DNA of 48,783 nt from JBJMLO01 sp045805265 (GCA_045805265.1 JBJMLO010000005.1:1-48783), one strand, 5' to 3'. Shown: positions 16,958 to 25,242, numbered from the stretch's first letter. Notes: generated from the letters alone by a model not told the origin. A program made the numbers and translations.

Positions 16958-17649
16958 GGCTGTTCCTGGACACCGCGAGCATCGAAGAGATCCGAGAGAT
17001 CAACCGGTGGGGCGTGCTGCGGGGCGTGACCACCAACCCCACCCTGGTCGGCAAGGAGAAGGCGGACCCCGAACAGGTGTGGAAGGAGATCCTGTCGGAG
17101 GTCGACGGCGACGTGTCGCTCGAGACCACCGAGCCCCAGGCCGGTCCGATGTACGAGCAGGGCCTCCGGCTGGCCGCGATGGGCGACAACGCAATCGTGA
17201 AGGTGCCGATGACGCCCGACGGGCTGGAGGCCGGGAAGCGCCTCACCGGCGAGGGCATCCGGGTCAACGTGACGCTGGTGTTCTCCCCGGCCCAGGCCAT
17301 CCTCGCCGCGGAGATCGGGGCGTACATCGTGTCGCCGTTCCTCGGCCGGATCGACGACGCGGCCGCCGACGGCATGCACGCGCTGCGGCAGATCTGCGAG
17401 ATCTACGAGGTTCAGGGCTACGAGACCGAGGTCCTGGCCGCCTCGCTCCGCCATCCGATGCACATCGTCGACGCGGCGCTGGCGGGGGCGGACATCGCGA
17501 CGATGCCGTTCGACGTGTTCACGAAGCTGGTGAAGCACCCGCTGACCGACATCGGCCTGGAGAAGTTCGGCGCCGACTGGAAGAAGTTGCAGGACGAGCT
17601 GTCAGATGGCGGGTCGTCACAGAAGCCATCAAAGAAGGAAGGAGCCTGA
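16954..17649 (+). CDS. fsa: Transaldolase-like / fructose-6-phosphate aldolase
   Basis: 231 residues, the length of the short TalC/FSA class and much shorter than classic transaldolase. It starts MRLFLDTASIEEI, has GVTTNPTLVGKE, the Schiff-base Lys83 in IVKVPMTPDG, and NVTLVFSPAQA followed by YIVSPFLGRIDD. Members either cleave fructose 6-phosphate or act as true transaldolases, and sequence alone does not decide. Its start overlaps the 2-phosphoglycerate kinase stop (ATGA) and its stop lies 1 nt before rho, so it links central carbon flow and the cDPG genes in one message. Confidence 0.9.
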   Translation: MRLFLDTASIEEIREINRWGVLRGVTTNPTLVGKEKADPEQVWKEILSEVDGDVSLETTEPQAGPMYEQGLRLAAMGDNAIVKVPMTPDGLEAGKRLTGEGIRVNVTLVFSPAQAILAAEIGAYIVSPFLGRIDDAAADGMHALRQICEIYEVQGYETEVLAASLRHPMHIVDAALAGADIATMPFDVFTKLVKHPLTDIGLEKFGADWKKLQDELSDGGSSQKPSKKEGA

Positions 17650-17650
17650 G

Positions 17651-19420
17651 TTGGACTCCGGCACACTGGAAAGATCGGTCCTCGAGGGCAAGCAGGTCGC
17701 AGAGTTGCAGACCATCGCCGAGACCCTCGGGGTGAACGTCCGTCGCGGAATGCGCAAGGCCGAGCTGGTCGACGCGATCGTGCAGTCGAACGGCGGCGGC
17801 GGGCGCGCTGCGCGCGAGGGGCAGACCGTCGAGGAGGCGGCTGACGCGCCCGAAGGCCGCACGGCCGACGGGGAGCCCACGGCGGGGGAGGTCCTCGCCG
17901 ACGAACCCGGCGGCCCCGGGATCGAGTCGGAGGCCGATGTGCGCCAATCCGGCAACGGCCGCGCGCCGAGGTCCGGGGACGGAGGGGGCGACGGCGGCTC
18001 GGAGGGGTCCGAGGAGGAGTCCTCCGGCCCTGGGGACGGCGGCGGTTCGGTGACGACCGCCGAGCGGTCCGAGCGCCGTGACCGCGAGGGCGGACAGCGC
18101 CAGCGCGATGGCGACCGCCGTCCCGAGGGACGCGACGGCGGACAGCGCCAGCGCGACGGCGACCGCCCGGGCGGCGATCGCCAGGGCGGCGACGGCCAGC
18201 GCCAGGGCGGCGGCCGGGGACGGCCCTCGCGTGAGGAACGCCGGCGTATGCGCGAGGAGCGCCGCCTGCGCGAGATCGAGGAGCGCGAGCAGGAGCTCGC
18301 CGAGGCGCCCGTTCGCACCGGACTCCTCGACGTCCTGCCCGAGGGGTACGGATTCCTCCGGACCTCCGGGTACCTCCCGGGTGCGGACGACGTGTACGTC
18401 TCCCTGTCGCAGATCCGGCGGTTCGCCCTGCGCAAGGGCGACACGGTCGAGGGCGCGATCCGCAGGCCCAAGGACACCGAGAAGTACTACGCGCTCCTCC
18501 GGATCGACTCCGTCAACGGCATGGACGCCGAGGAGGCAAAGCAGCGTCCCGTGTTCGACAAGCTGACCCCCCTGTTCCCGGACGAGCGCATCCGCCTGGA
18601 GAACAGCCCGACCGCGGTGAGCGAGCGGATCATCGACCTCATCGCACCCATCGGGAAGGGCCAGCGCGGGATGGTCGTCTCCCCGCCCAAGGCCGGGAAG
18701 ACCACGGTGCTCAAGCAAATCGCCAACGGGTTCCTGAGCGCCGCCCCCGACCTGCACATGATCATCCTGCTGGTCGACGAGCGGCCGGAGGAGGTCACCG
18801 ACTGGCAGCGGACGGTCCCGGCGTCCGAGGTCGTGTACTCGACGTTCGACAAGCCACCGGACCAGCACATCCAGGTCACCGAGCTGGTGCTGGAGCGGGC
18901 CAAGCGCCTGGCCGAGATGGGCAAGGACGTGGCGATCCTGCTCGACTCGATCACGCGGCTGTCCCGGGCCTACAACCTCGCGGCGCCGGCGTCGGGCAAG
19001 ATCCTGTCGGGCGGCATCGACTCCACGGCGCTGTATCCACCGCGACGGTTCTTCGGGGCCGCCAGGAACCTCGAGGAGGGCGGCTCGGTCACGATCATCG
19101 CCTCGGCGCTGGTCGAGACGGGCTCCCGGATGGACGACGGCATCTTCGAGGAGTTCAAGGGCACGGGGAACTGGGAGATCCGCCTCGACCGGCAGCTGTC
19201 GGAGAAGCGCATCTTCCCGGCGATCAACGTGGAGGCCTCCGGCACCCGCAAGGAGGAGCTGCTCATGTCGAACGAGGAGCTCGCCCTCGTGTGGCGCCTG
19301 CGGAGGGTCCTGCACGCGCTCGACCCGGCGGCCTCGCTGGAGCTGCTCATCGACAAGGTCCGCGCGACCAAGTCCAACGAGCAGTTCCTCCGCGAGATCG
19401 CCAAGGCCCCGAGCGGGTAG
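17651..19420 (+). CDS. rho: Transcription termination factor Rho
   Basis: The TTG start at 17651, with AAGGAAGGAGCC just upstream, gives 589 residues. Residues 1-50 are the Rho N-terminal helical domain. Residues about 50-215 are a Gly/Arg/Asp/Glu-rich insertion, as in other high-GC actinobacterial Rho proteins. The RNA-binding cold-shock domain follows (LLDVLPEGYGFLRTSGYLPG). The ATPase has Walker A PPKAGKT (Lys350) and Walker B ILLDSITRLSRAYN (Asp432). The protein forms a hexameric RNA helicase that ends transcription. It is the last gene of the phosphoesterase-cDPG-aldolase run, with 1 nt separating it from the aldolase stop. Confidence 0.97.
   Translation: MDSGTLERSVLEGKQVAELQTIAETLGVNVRRGMRKAELVDAIVQSNGGGGRAAREGQTVEEAADAPEGRTADGEPTAGEVLADEPGGPGIESEADVRQSGNGRAPRSGDGGGDGGSEGSEEESSGPGDGGGSVTTAERSERRDREGGQRQRDGDRRPEGRDGGQRQRDGDRPGGDRQGGDGQRQGGGRGRPSREERRRMREERRLREIEEREQELAEAPVRTGLLDVLPEGYGFLRTSGYLPGADDVYVSLSQIRRFALRKGDTVEGAIRRPKDTEKYYALLRIDSVNGMDAEEAKQRPVFDKLTPLFPDERIRLENSPTAVSERIIDLIAPIGKGQRGMVVSPPKAGKTTVLKQIANGFLSAAPDLHMIILLVDERPEEVTDWQRTVPASEVVYSTFDKPPDQHIQVTELVLERAKRLAEMGKDVAILLDSITRLSRAYNLAAPASGKILSGGIDSTALYPPRRFFGAARNLEEGGSVTIIASALVETGSRMDDGIFEEFKGTGNWEIRLDRQLSEKRIFPAINVEASGTRKEELLMSNEELALVWRLRRVLHALDPAASLELLIDKVRATKSNEQFLREIAKAPSG
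18089..18167 (+). repeat. Direct repeat inside rho
   Basis: A 31-bp unit at 18089-18119 recurs at 18137-18167 with one mismatch (period 48 bp). It encodes GGQRQRDGDR twice in the basic, disordered insertion of Rho. Shorter GGDGQRQGG copies follow. Length variation between strains is likely here. Confidence 0.8.
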
Positions 19421-19438
19421 GGAGCTCAGGGGGTTCGG

Positions 19439-19458
19439 CGGCCTCAAGAGCGAGGCCG
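19439..19458 (+). terminator. Stem-loop after rho
   Basis: CGGCCTC (19439-19445) pairs perfectly with GAGGCCG (19452-19458) around a 6-nt loop, starting 19 nt after the rho stop. No T-run follows, so it is either a terminator of the GC-rich type or an RNA 3'-end/processing signal; weak evidence. Confidence 0.35.
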
Positions 19459-19510
19459 GATGGGCGGAGGAGATTTGCGAGTGAACCCGAGCGATAGGTC
19501 CCCGATCTAG

Positions 19511-19732
19511 ATGGCGGGTTGGGGGGACGACCCCATGATGGCCGAGCTGCGGCAGGCCATCGACGACGGCTGGACTCCGTCGGGGCTGCGCGAGGAGCGC
19601 GAGGGCTCCACGTCCTTCGACGTTGTCACCGCCACCAAGGACGGCGAGGAGCGCGAGTTCCGCAGCGACCACCTGGCCTTCCACCGGTACGTTGAGGGCC
19701 TGATGGAGGACTTCGGCCTGACCTACGGCTGA
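19511..19732 (+). CDS. Small conserved-looking hypothetical protein
   Basis: 73 residues starting MAGWGDDPMMAELRQAIDDGW and ending MEDFGLTYG, with FDVVTATKDGEEREFRSDHLAFHRYVEGL in between. It is acidic, soluble and without cysteines, signal peptide or membrane segment. I do not recognise a family. No Shine-Dalgarno precedes the ATG. It sits between rho and rpmE, two genes that are usually close neighbours in actinobacteria. Codon bias (G/C at third positions) supports a real gene. Function unknown. Confidence 0.65.
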   Translation: MAGWGDDPMMAELRQAIDDGWTPSGLREEREGSTSFDVVTATKDGEEREFRSDHLAFHRYVEGLMEDFGLTYG

Positions 19733-19798
19733 GCGGCCCCGCGGCGTGGCGGGAATTCGCCGGCCGGGCCTCGTGTTCCGCATGGTGGACGCCCGTGG

Positions 19799-19824
19799 TT
19801 GACGGGCGGTCGCTGTCGTAGGCT
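19799..19824 (+). promoter_or_regulatory. Candidate rpmE promoter
   Basis: TTGACG at 19799-19804 and TAGGCT at 19819-19824, with a rather short 14-nt spacer, lie 55 nt upstream of rpmE. AAAGGACGAG before the ATG is the ribosome site. Confidence 0.4.
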
Positions 19825-19878
19825 TGACGTCGAATCCAGGTGTGCGGTCGGCAATCGCACGCCGCGAAAGGACGAGAC

Positions 19879-20079
19879 ATGAAGCAGGGAATACATCCCG
19901 AGTACAAGATGGCCACGGTGCACTGCTCGTGCGGGAACACGTTCCAGACGCGTTCCACCAAGGACGAGCTGCGCGTGGAGATCTGCTCGAACTGTCACCC
20001 GTTCTACACGGGCAAGCAGAAGCTCGTGGACACCGGCGGCCGCGTCGAGCGGTTCCAGCGCCGGTACGCGAAGAAGTAA
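19879..20079 (+). CDS. rpmE: 50S ribosomal protein L31, zinc-binding form
   Basis: 66 residues from ATG 19879, where the family begins (MKQGIHPEY); an earlier in-frame start would add 13 unrelated residues. Cys16 and Cys18 (CSCG) and Cys36 and Cys39 (CSNC) form the zinc site, so this is the C+ paralogue made when zinc is plentiful. It ends in FQRRYAKK as expected. A zinc-free paralogue, if present, would be elsewhere and Zur-controlled. The DUF1385 gene starts 2 nt after its stop. Confidence 0.97.
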   Translation: MKQGIHPEYKMATVHCSCGNTFQTRSTKDELRVEICSNCHPFYTGKQKLVDTGGRVERFQRRYAKK

Positions 20080-20081
20080 CG

Positions 20082-21131
20082 ATGACGGAGCACGGCGCGC
20101 CCGCGGACCACGCGTCCGCCGGCGCGCCCGGGCCCGTCCACTCCGACGCCTCGCCGGGCGCCTTCGACCGCGCTGTAGAGCCCGACCCGCTCCTCGGGGC
20201 CCCCGACCCGGTGCCCACTCCGGGCCCGGAGGCCGAGCGGCGCCAGCAGCACTTCTACGGGGGCCAGGCGGTCATCGAGGGGGTCATGATGCGCGGCCGC
20301 GACCACTGGGCGATTGCCGTGCGCAAGGCCGACGGAGGGATCCACGAGGAGTCGCACCGGGTCAAGACCGTCGGGGACCGGGCCCCGTTCCTCAAGGCCC
20401 CGGGGCTCCGGGGCGTGCTCGCGCTGGGCCAGGCGCTGTCGATCGGGGTCCGGGCGCTGACGATCTCGGCCAACCAGTCGGTGCCGGAGGAGGAGCGCCT
20501 GACCAAGAAGCAGATGGGACTGTCGCTGACGGTCGCCCTGTTGCTCTTCATCGCGGTCTTCATGGTGGGTCCCGGGCTGCTGTTCGGCTTCGCCCGCAAG
20601 CACGTCGTGCACTCGAGCCTGACGGCGAACGTCCTCGAGGGGTTGTTCCGGGTGGCGCTGTTCCTCGCCTACCTCGCCCTCATCAGCCTGGCCAAGGACG
20701 TCCGGCGGGTGTTCCAGTACCACGGCGCGGAGCACAAGACGATCGCCGCGTACGAGCACGACGCGCCGCTCGAGCCCGATTCGGTCGACCGCTTCTCCAC
20801 GCTGCACGTCAGGTGCGGAACGAACTTCCTGCTGATCGTGATGATCCTGGCCATCCTGGTGTTCGCCCTGTTCGGCAACCCGGGGTGGCTGTGGACGGTG
20901 CTGTCGCGGATCATCGCGATCCCGCTGATCGCCGGGCTCGCGTTCGAGCTGCTGCGGCTGGGGGCGAAGTTCCACCGCTCGCTCGTGATGCGGGTGTTGA
21001 TGGCGCCCGGCCTGTGGCTGCAGAAGATCACGACCCGCCAGCCCACGCGCGACCAGATCGAGGTGGCCATCGCGTCGTTCGACGCGGTGCTCGCCGCGGA
21101 GGCCTCGACGGCGACGCCGGCAGCCGGCTGA
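20082..21131 (+). CDS. DUF1385 family membrane protein
   Basis: 349 residues. After a disordered Pro/Ala-rich leader of about 58 residues comes the family signature YGGQAVIEGVMMRG, then KAPGLRGVLALGQALSIG. Four or so membrane helices follow (for example LTVALLLFIAVFMVGPGLLF and LRIGA-like C-terminal helices), with the conserved FQYHGAEHKTIAAYE and LHVRCGTNFL between them. The function is not established. DUF1385 genes often lie beside rpmE and prfA in Gram-positive bacteria, as here. Two nucleotides separate it from rpmE, so it is co-transcribed. Confidence 0.9.
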   Translation: MTEHGAPADHASAGAPGPVHSDASPGAFDRAVEPDPLLGAPDPVPTPGPEAERRQQHFYGGQAVIEGVMMRGRDHWAIAVRKADGGIHEESHRVKTVGDRAPFLKAPGLRGVLALGQALSIGVRALTISANQSVPEEERLTKKQMGLSLTVALLLFIAVFMVGPGLLFGFARKHVVHSSLTANVLEGLFRVALFLAYLALISLAKDVRRVFQYHGAEHKTIAAYEHDAPLEPDSVDRFSTLHVRCGTNFLLIVMILAILVFALFGNPGWLWTVLSRIIAIPLIAGLAFELLRLGAKFHRSLVMRVLMAPGLWLQKITTRQPTRDQIEVAIASFDAVLAAEASTATPAAG

Positions 21132-21152
21132 GGCGCGGATCGGCCGGGGTCG

Positions 21153-21180
21153 TTGAATTCCGCCGACGGCGGGATAGATT
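21153..21180 (+). promoter_or_regulatory. Promoter of the DivIVA gene
   Basis: TTGAAT (21153-21158), 16-nt spacer, TAGATT (21175-21180). The leader to the ATG at 21260 would be about 70 nt and ends with a strong GAGGAGG ribosome site. Confidence 0.5.
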
Positions 21181-21259
21181 GGCGATGCGGCCCCACGCAG
21201 ACCGTCCGGTGACGGCGGGCGTTGCTCGTCGTTCGCCGGCCCGATGGTGAGGAGGCTCG

Positions 21260-22585
21260 ATGTCCATCCTCGACATGGACGTCACCGCGCGTCGCGACCC
21301 CGCCTACATCCGTTCCCGTGAGTTCGCGAGGGTTCGCAAGGGCTACGACCCGGATCAGGTTCGTGACTTCCTGCACCAGGTCGCAGCCTGGTTCGACGAC
21401 GTCGAGACCGACCTGGCCTCGGCCCGCGCCGAGCAGCTGGTCCGCCCGACGCGAGACTTCGACGAGCGCCCCGCCGCCGATGCCTATTCGGTGCTGGGCG
21501 AGCGGGTGGCCGAGGTCCTGCGCACGGCCGAGCAGCACGCGGAGCTGGTCCGGACCGAGGCCGAGGAGGGCTCCCAGCGGATGCTCGACGAGGCCCGCCA
21601 GGAATCCCTCCGGCTGCGCCACCGCGCGCAGGAGGAGTCCGAGGCCGTCCGTCAGTCCGCACAGGAGCAGGCCGAGGCGACGCGTCGCGCGGCGCAGGAC
21701 GAGGCCGATCGCGTCCGCGAGGAGGCGGCCCGGGCGCTGGAGGCCGCTCGAGTCGAGGCCGAGCGGATGGTGGCCGGGTTGTCCGAGCGCCGCAACGCCC
21801 TCGCCGCCGAGCTACTGGCCACGAAGTCCCGGCTGATGGGCATCGTGACGGGCCTCGAGGAGGAATCCGACCAGCCGGAGGTCGAGAGCTCGTTCGCGGG
21901 CCTGGTCGGCGCGGGGCTCTCCCTCGACGACCCGCGCCGCGACCCGCTGCCCCGGGACATCCCCGCCTTCGTCCCGCCCACCCCACCGCGGGTGACGCTG
22001 CCCGGCGCCGGCGTGCAGGTGGGTGCGCCGGAAGACGAGCCGGGCACCGAGGCCGACTCCGCCGAGGGCGAGGGGGGAACCGCCGCGGCAGCGGAGGGGA
22101 CGACCGCATCCGGGACACCGACCCCGTCGGGCACGGCCTCCGGCACGACCTCGAGCACACCGAACGCCTCGAGCACACCGACCGCCTCGAGCCCACCGAC
22201 CGCCTCGAGCCCACCGACCGCCTCGAGCACACCGAACGCCTCGAGCACACCGACCGCCTCGAGCCCACCGACCGCCTCGAGCCCACCAACCGCCCCGGAA
22301 ACGACCTCGGGCTCACCGGCCGAGAGTGGGGAGACGCTCCACACGGAGACGGTCCCCACGAACGAACCGGGCGAGGTGAGCGACGAATCGCCCGCCGGTG
22401 CCGCTGGGCGTACAGACGACCCGACCGAACCGGAAGACGCTCCCGGGCAGCCCTCCGGGCAGCAGGCCGAGGGGTCGTCCTGGCTGTGGTCTCCGGAGGA
22501 GCAGCCGGAGTCGTCGCTCGATCTCTCGTTCCCCGACTTCGGCGTGCTCGACATCCCGTCCCTCGAGGACGACGAGCACGAGTAG
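21260..22585 (+). CDS. DivIVA-domain coiled-coil protein with repeat-rich tail
   Basis: 441 residues. The N-terminal DivIVA domain (residues about 15-60: REFARVRKGYDPDQVRDFL) is the membrane-curvature-sensing part of Wag31/DivIVA/SepIVA-type proteins. Residues about 90-190 form a long coiled coil rich in Glu/Ala/Arg (HRAQEESEAVRQSAQEQAE). The second half is disordered, with Thr/Ser/Pro hexapeptide repeats around 295-345, then an acidic end (LSFPDFGVLDIPSLEDDEHE). It may organise growth or division proteins at poles or septum; whether it is the main DivIVA or a paralogue is unclear, since it is not next to ftsZ. GAGGAGG precedes the ATG. Confidence 0.85.
   Translation: MSILDMDVTARRDPAYIRSREFARVRKGYDPDQVRDFLHQVAAWFDDVETDLASARAEQLVRPTRDFDERPAADAYSVLGERVAEVLRTAEQHAELVRTEAEEGSQRMLDEARQESLRLRHRAQEESEAVRQSAQEQAEATRRAAQDEADRVREEAARALEAARVEAERMVAGLSERRNALAAELLATKSRLMGIVTGLEEESDQPEVESSFAGLVGAGLSLDDPRRDPLPRDIPAFVPPTPPRVTLPGAGVQVGAPEDEPGTEADSAEGEGGTAAAAEGTTASGTPTPSGTASGTTSSTPNASSTPTASSPPTASSPPTASSTPNASSTPTASSPPTASSPPTAPETTSGSPAESGETLHTETVPTNEPGEVSDESPAGAAGRTDDPTEPEDAPGQPSGQQAEGSSWLWSPEEQPESSLDLSFPDFGVLDIPSLEDDEHE
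22145..22288 (+). repeat. 18-bp tandem repeat with a 72-bp higher-order period
   Basis: Eight 18-bp units, each containing CTCGAG, encode hexapeptides of the type ASSTPT, ASSPPT and ASSTPN. Units 2-4 (22163-22216) recur almost exactly as units 6-8 (22235-22288), so a four-unit block was itself duplicated. The array is in frame with the DivIVA gene. Confidence 0.92.
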
Positions 22586-22600
22586 CGGCCCACCGCCACG

Positions 22601-22629
22601 CCGACAGCACAGCGTCCGGCCGGGATAAT
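22601..22629 (+). promoter_or_regulatory. prfA promoter, leaderless arrangement
   Basis: CCGACA (22601-22606), 17-nt spacer, GATAAT (22624-22629), then 6 nt to the prfA ATG. The expected transcription start coincides with the A of the start codon, and there is no Shine-Dalgarno sequence. Confidence 0.5.
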
Positions 22630-22635
22630 CGAGGC

Positions 22636-23790
22636 ATGGCGGAAGGCATGGACGAGCGGCTTCGGGAGATCGAGGCCCGCTACGAGGAGCTCCAGCGGCA
22701 GCTGTCGTCGCCCGACGTGGCGCGCGACCCTGACCGGTTACGTCGACTCGGCAAGGACTATGCCGAGCTCGGCGAGATCGTGGTGCCGTGGCGCGCGTAC
22801 CGCGCGGCCCTCGAACAAGCCGAGGAGGCCCGCGCGATGGCAAAGGCCGAGGGCGATGCGGACATGGCCGCGTACTTCCGCGAGGAGGCGGACTCGGCGT
22901 CGGCGCGTGCCGATGCGATGCGCCGCAAGCTCGAGGAGCTGCTGGTGCCGAAGGACCCCAACGATGACAAGGACGTGGTCCTGGAGATCCGAGCGGGCCC
23001 GGGCGGCCAGGAGGCCATGCTGTGGGCGGGCGATCTCTACGAGCTGTACCGGCGCTACGCCGAGCGCCGGGGCTACCGGACCGAAGTCCTGTCAGCATCG
23101 CCGAGCGACCTCGGCGGGTTCAAGGAGGTCGTCGTCGAGGTCAAGGGGAAGGGCGCGTACTCGCGACTGAAGCACGAGAGCGGCACCCACCGGGTCCAGC
23201 GGGTCCCGGTCACCGAGTCGGGCGGGCGCATTCACACCTCCACGGCGACGGTCGCGGTGCTGCCGGAGGCCGAGGAGGTGGAGGTCGAGATCCGGCCGGA
23301 GGAGCTCGACATCGACGTGTTCCGGTCGAGCGGCCCGGGCGGCCAGTCGGTCAACACCACCGACTCGGCGGTGCGGATCACGCACCGGCCGACGGGGATC
23401 GTGGTCACGTCGCAGGAAGAGCGGTCGCAGCTGCAGAACCGGGAGAAGGCGATGCGCTACCTCCGAGCGCGGCTGTACCAGAAGGCCCGGGAGGAGCAGC
23501 AGGCAAAGGAGGCAGCGTCGCGGAAGCTGCAGGTGGGGACCGGCGATCGCGCCGAGAAGATCCGAACCTACAACTTCCCGGACAACCGCGTGACCGACCA
23601 TCGCGTGAAGGTGACCTCGCACCAACTGCAGAACGTCCTCGACGGCGACATCGACCAGTTCGTCGACGCATTGCTGGCGGCCGAGCGGGCGGCGCAATTG
23701 GCCGGCGACGGGGCCGGCAGCGAGCGGCGCCCCCGCGAAGGCGAGGACGACGACGAGGGCGGCGCCGGTGGCGGGCGGCACCGGCGCTGA
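22636..23790 (+). CDS. prfA: Peptide chain release factor 1
   Basis: 384 residues from ATG 22636; longer upstream frames are not conserved. The stop-codon-reading tripeptide is PVT (191-193), the PxT type of RF1 that reads UAA and UAG. The catalytic GGQ is 235-237 in SSGPGGQSVNTTDSAVRITH. The last 25 residues (GDGAGSERRPREGEDDDEGG and on) are an extra charged tail that overlaps the start of prmC by 23 nt. Its glutamine is methylated by the product of that next gene, so modifier and target are translationally coupled. Confidence 0.97.
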   Translation: MAEGMDERLREIEARYEELQRQLSSPDVARDPDRLRRLGKDYAELGEIVVPWRAYRAALEQAEEARAMAKAEGDADMAAYFREEADSASARADAMRRKLEELLVPKDPNDDKDVVLEIRAGPGGQEAMLWAGDLYELYRRYAERRGYRTEVLSASPSDLGGFKEVVVEVKGKGAYSRLKHESGTHRVQRVPVTESGGRIHTSTATVAVLPEAEEVEVEIRPEELDIDVFRSSGPGGQSVNTTDSAVRITHRPTGIVVTSQEERSQLQNREKAMRYLRARLYQKAREEQQAKEAASRKLQVGTGDRAEKIRTYNFPDNRVTDHRVKVTSHQLQNVLDGDIDQFVDALLAAERAAQLAGDGAGSERRPREGEDDDEGGAGGGRHRR

Positions 23791-24628
23791 GCCGGTGCGG
23801 CCGTCCGAGGTCGTCCGCCGGGCCGCCGATTACCTCGATCGTCACGGTGTGGACTCCCCGAGGACGAACGCGGAGATCCTGCTGATGGAGGTGCTCGGCA
23901 CCGATCGCGCGTCGCTGTACGCCCGTGGCGAGGGGCTGAGCGCCGCCGAGGCGAAGGCCTATGGCCGGGCCCTGTGCCAGCGGTGCGCCGGAACGCCCCT
24001 CCAGCACCTCACCGGCCACCAGCCGTTCCGGGGCCTCGACCTACTGGTGCGTCCCGGGGTGTTCGTTCCCAGGCCGGAGACCGAGGTGCTGGTCGAGGTG
24101 GCGCTGGCGATGATCGCGAGCGAACCTGATCCGGTCGTCGTGGACGTGGGAACCGGAACCGGCGCGGTCGCACTGGCCATCGCCCAGGAGCGCCCCGACG
24201 CGCGGGTGTGGGCGACCGACCTCTCGCCCGAGGCCGTAGCGCTCGCGACGGAGAACGCGCATCGCGCGGCGCTGCACGTGACGATCCTCGAGGGCGTCCT
24301 GCTGGCGTCCGTACCCGAGGATCTTCCAATGGACCTGGTCGTCGCCAACCCCCCCTACGTCCAGGCCGCCGATGCCGAGAGCCTCCCCCGAGAGGTCCGG
24401 GCAGACCCGGAGCTCGCGCTCTACGGCGGCACCGAGATCCACCGGCGGATCGCGGAGGAGGCGCGCGGCCGGCTCCGGCCCGGCGGCGCCGTGGCCCTGG
24501 AGATCGGCGAGCGACAGGGCGCCGAGGTCGCTGACATCCTCCGTTCCGCCGGCTACGAACGTGTCGAGATCCATCCGGACCTTGCCCTGCGCGACCGCGT
24601 CGTCAGCGCCCGCCGTCCGACCGCATGA
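23768..24628 (+). CDS. prmC: Release factor glutamine methyltransferase
   Basis: 286 residues. It methylates the GGQ glutamine of release factors with S-adenosylmethionine. The N-terminal helical domain (LTGHQPFRGLDLLVRPGVFVPRPETE) is followed by the SAM-binding loop VVDVGTGTGAVALAIA and the catalytic NPPY at 194-197. The GTG start lies inside the prfA end; a later start is possible but would trim the N-terminal helix. It shares ATGA with tsaC downstream, continuing the prfA-prmC-tsaC operon. Confidence 0.95.
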   Translation: MAGGTGAEPVRPSEVVRRAADYLDRHGVDSPRTNAEILLMEVLGTDRASLYARGEGLSAAEAKAYGRALCQRCAGTPLQHLTGHQPFRGLDLLVRPGVFVPRPETEVLVEVALAMIASEPDPVVVDVGTGTGAVALAIAQERPDARVWATDLSPEAVALATENAHRAALHVTILEGVLLASVPEDLPMDLVVANPPYVQAADAESLPREVRADPELALYGGTEIHRRIAEEARGRLRPGGAVALEIGERQGAEVADILRSAGYERVEIHPDLALRDRVVSARRPTA

Positions 24629-25242
24629 CCGGGTCGACCGAGGCCGAGATCGAGCGAGCCGCCGAGGCCGCCACCCGCGGCGAGCTCGTCGTTATCCCAA
24701 CGGATACCGTCTACGGCATCGGCACGAGACCGGACGATCCGGATGCGACCGCGAGGCTGTTCGTGGCCAAGCGGCGACCGCGGGCGCTGGAGCTGCCGGT
24801 CCTGGTCCCCTCGCAGGAGGCAGCGGAGCGCATCGGCGAGCTGGACCACCGGGCCCGCAGGCTGGCCAGGCGCTTCTGGCCCGGGCCCCTCACGATCGTG
24901 GTCCGCCGGTCGGCGGCCAGCTCTGGCTGGGACCTCGGCGGGAACCCAGACACGATCGGGCTCCGGATCCCCGACCACCCCGTTGCGCTCCGCGTGCTCC
25001 GAACCGCCGGACCACTGGCGGTCACCAGCGCCAATCTCTCGGGTCGTCCCACGCCTGCGACGTGCGAGGAGGTCGCCGCGCTCTTCGGCTCAGCCGTGTC
25101 CGTCACGCTCTGCGCCGACGAGCCGCTCTCCGGCCAGGCGTCGACTATCGTGGACGTCACCAACGACATCCCCGTCGTTCTCCGCCCAGGCGCCACCCCG
25201 AACACGGACATCGCCGATGTCCTTCCCGAGGTTTCCATGTAG
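24625..25242 (+). CDS. tsaC: L-threonylcarbamoyladenylate synthase
   Basis: 205 residues of the Sua5/YciO/YrdC fold. It makes threonylcarbamoyl-AMP from threonine, bicarbonate and ATP for the t6A37 modification of ANN-decoding tRNAs. Seen: VIPTDTVYGIGTRPDD, VAKRRPRALELPVLV, FWPGPLTIVV, GLRIPDHPV, LAVTSANLSGRPT and STIVDVT. It lacks the extra C-terminal Sua5 domain, so it is TsaC-type. The start overlaps prmC by ATGA. It converges on the DUF222/HNH gene 42 bp away. Confidence 0.94.
   Translation: MTGSTEAEIERAAEAATRGELVVIPTDTVYGIGTRPDDPDATARLFVAKRRPRALELPVLVPSQEAAERIGELDHRARRLARRFWPGPLTIVVRRSAASSGWDLGGNPDTIGLRIPDHPVALRVLRTAGPLAVTSANLSGRPTPATCEEVAALFGSAVSVTLCADEPLSGQASTIVDVTNDIPVVLRPGATPNTDIADVLPEVSM

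Noticed and set aside
22145..22288. CRISPR array
   Set aside because: Units are directly adjacent with no unique spacers and encode an in-frame peptide repeat; no cas genes are present.
22023..22379. Arg/Pro/His-rich repeat protein in a second frame over the DivIVA repeat
   Set aside because: It is the +1 reading of the 18-bp repeat; the DivIVA frame explains the sequence and has the ribosome site.
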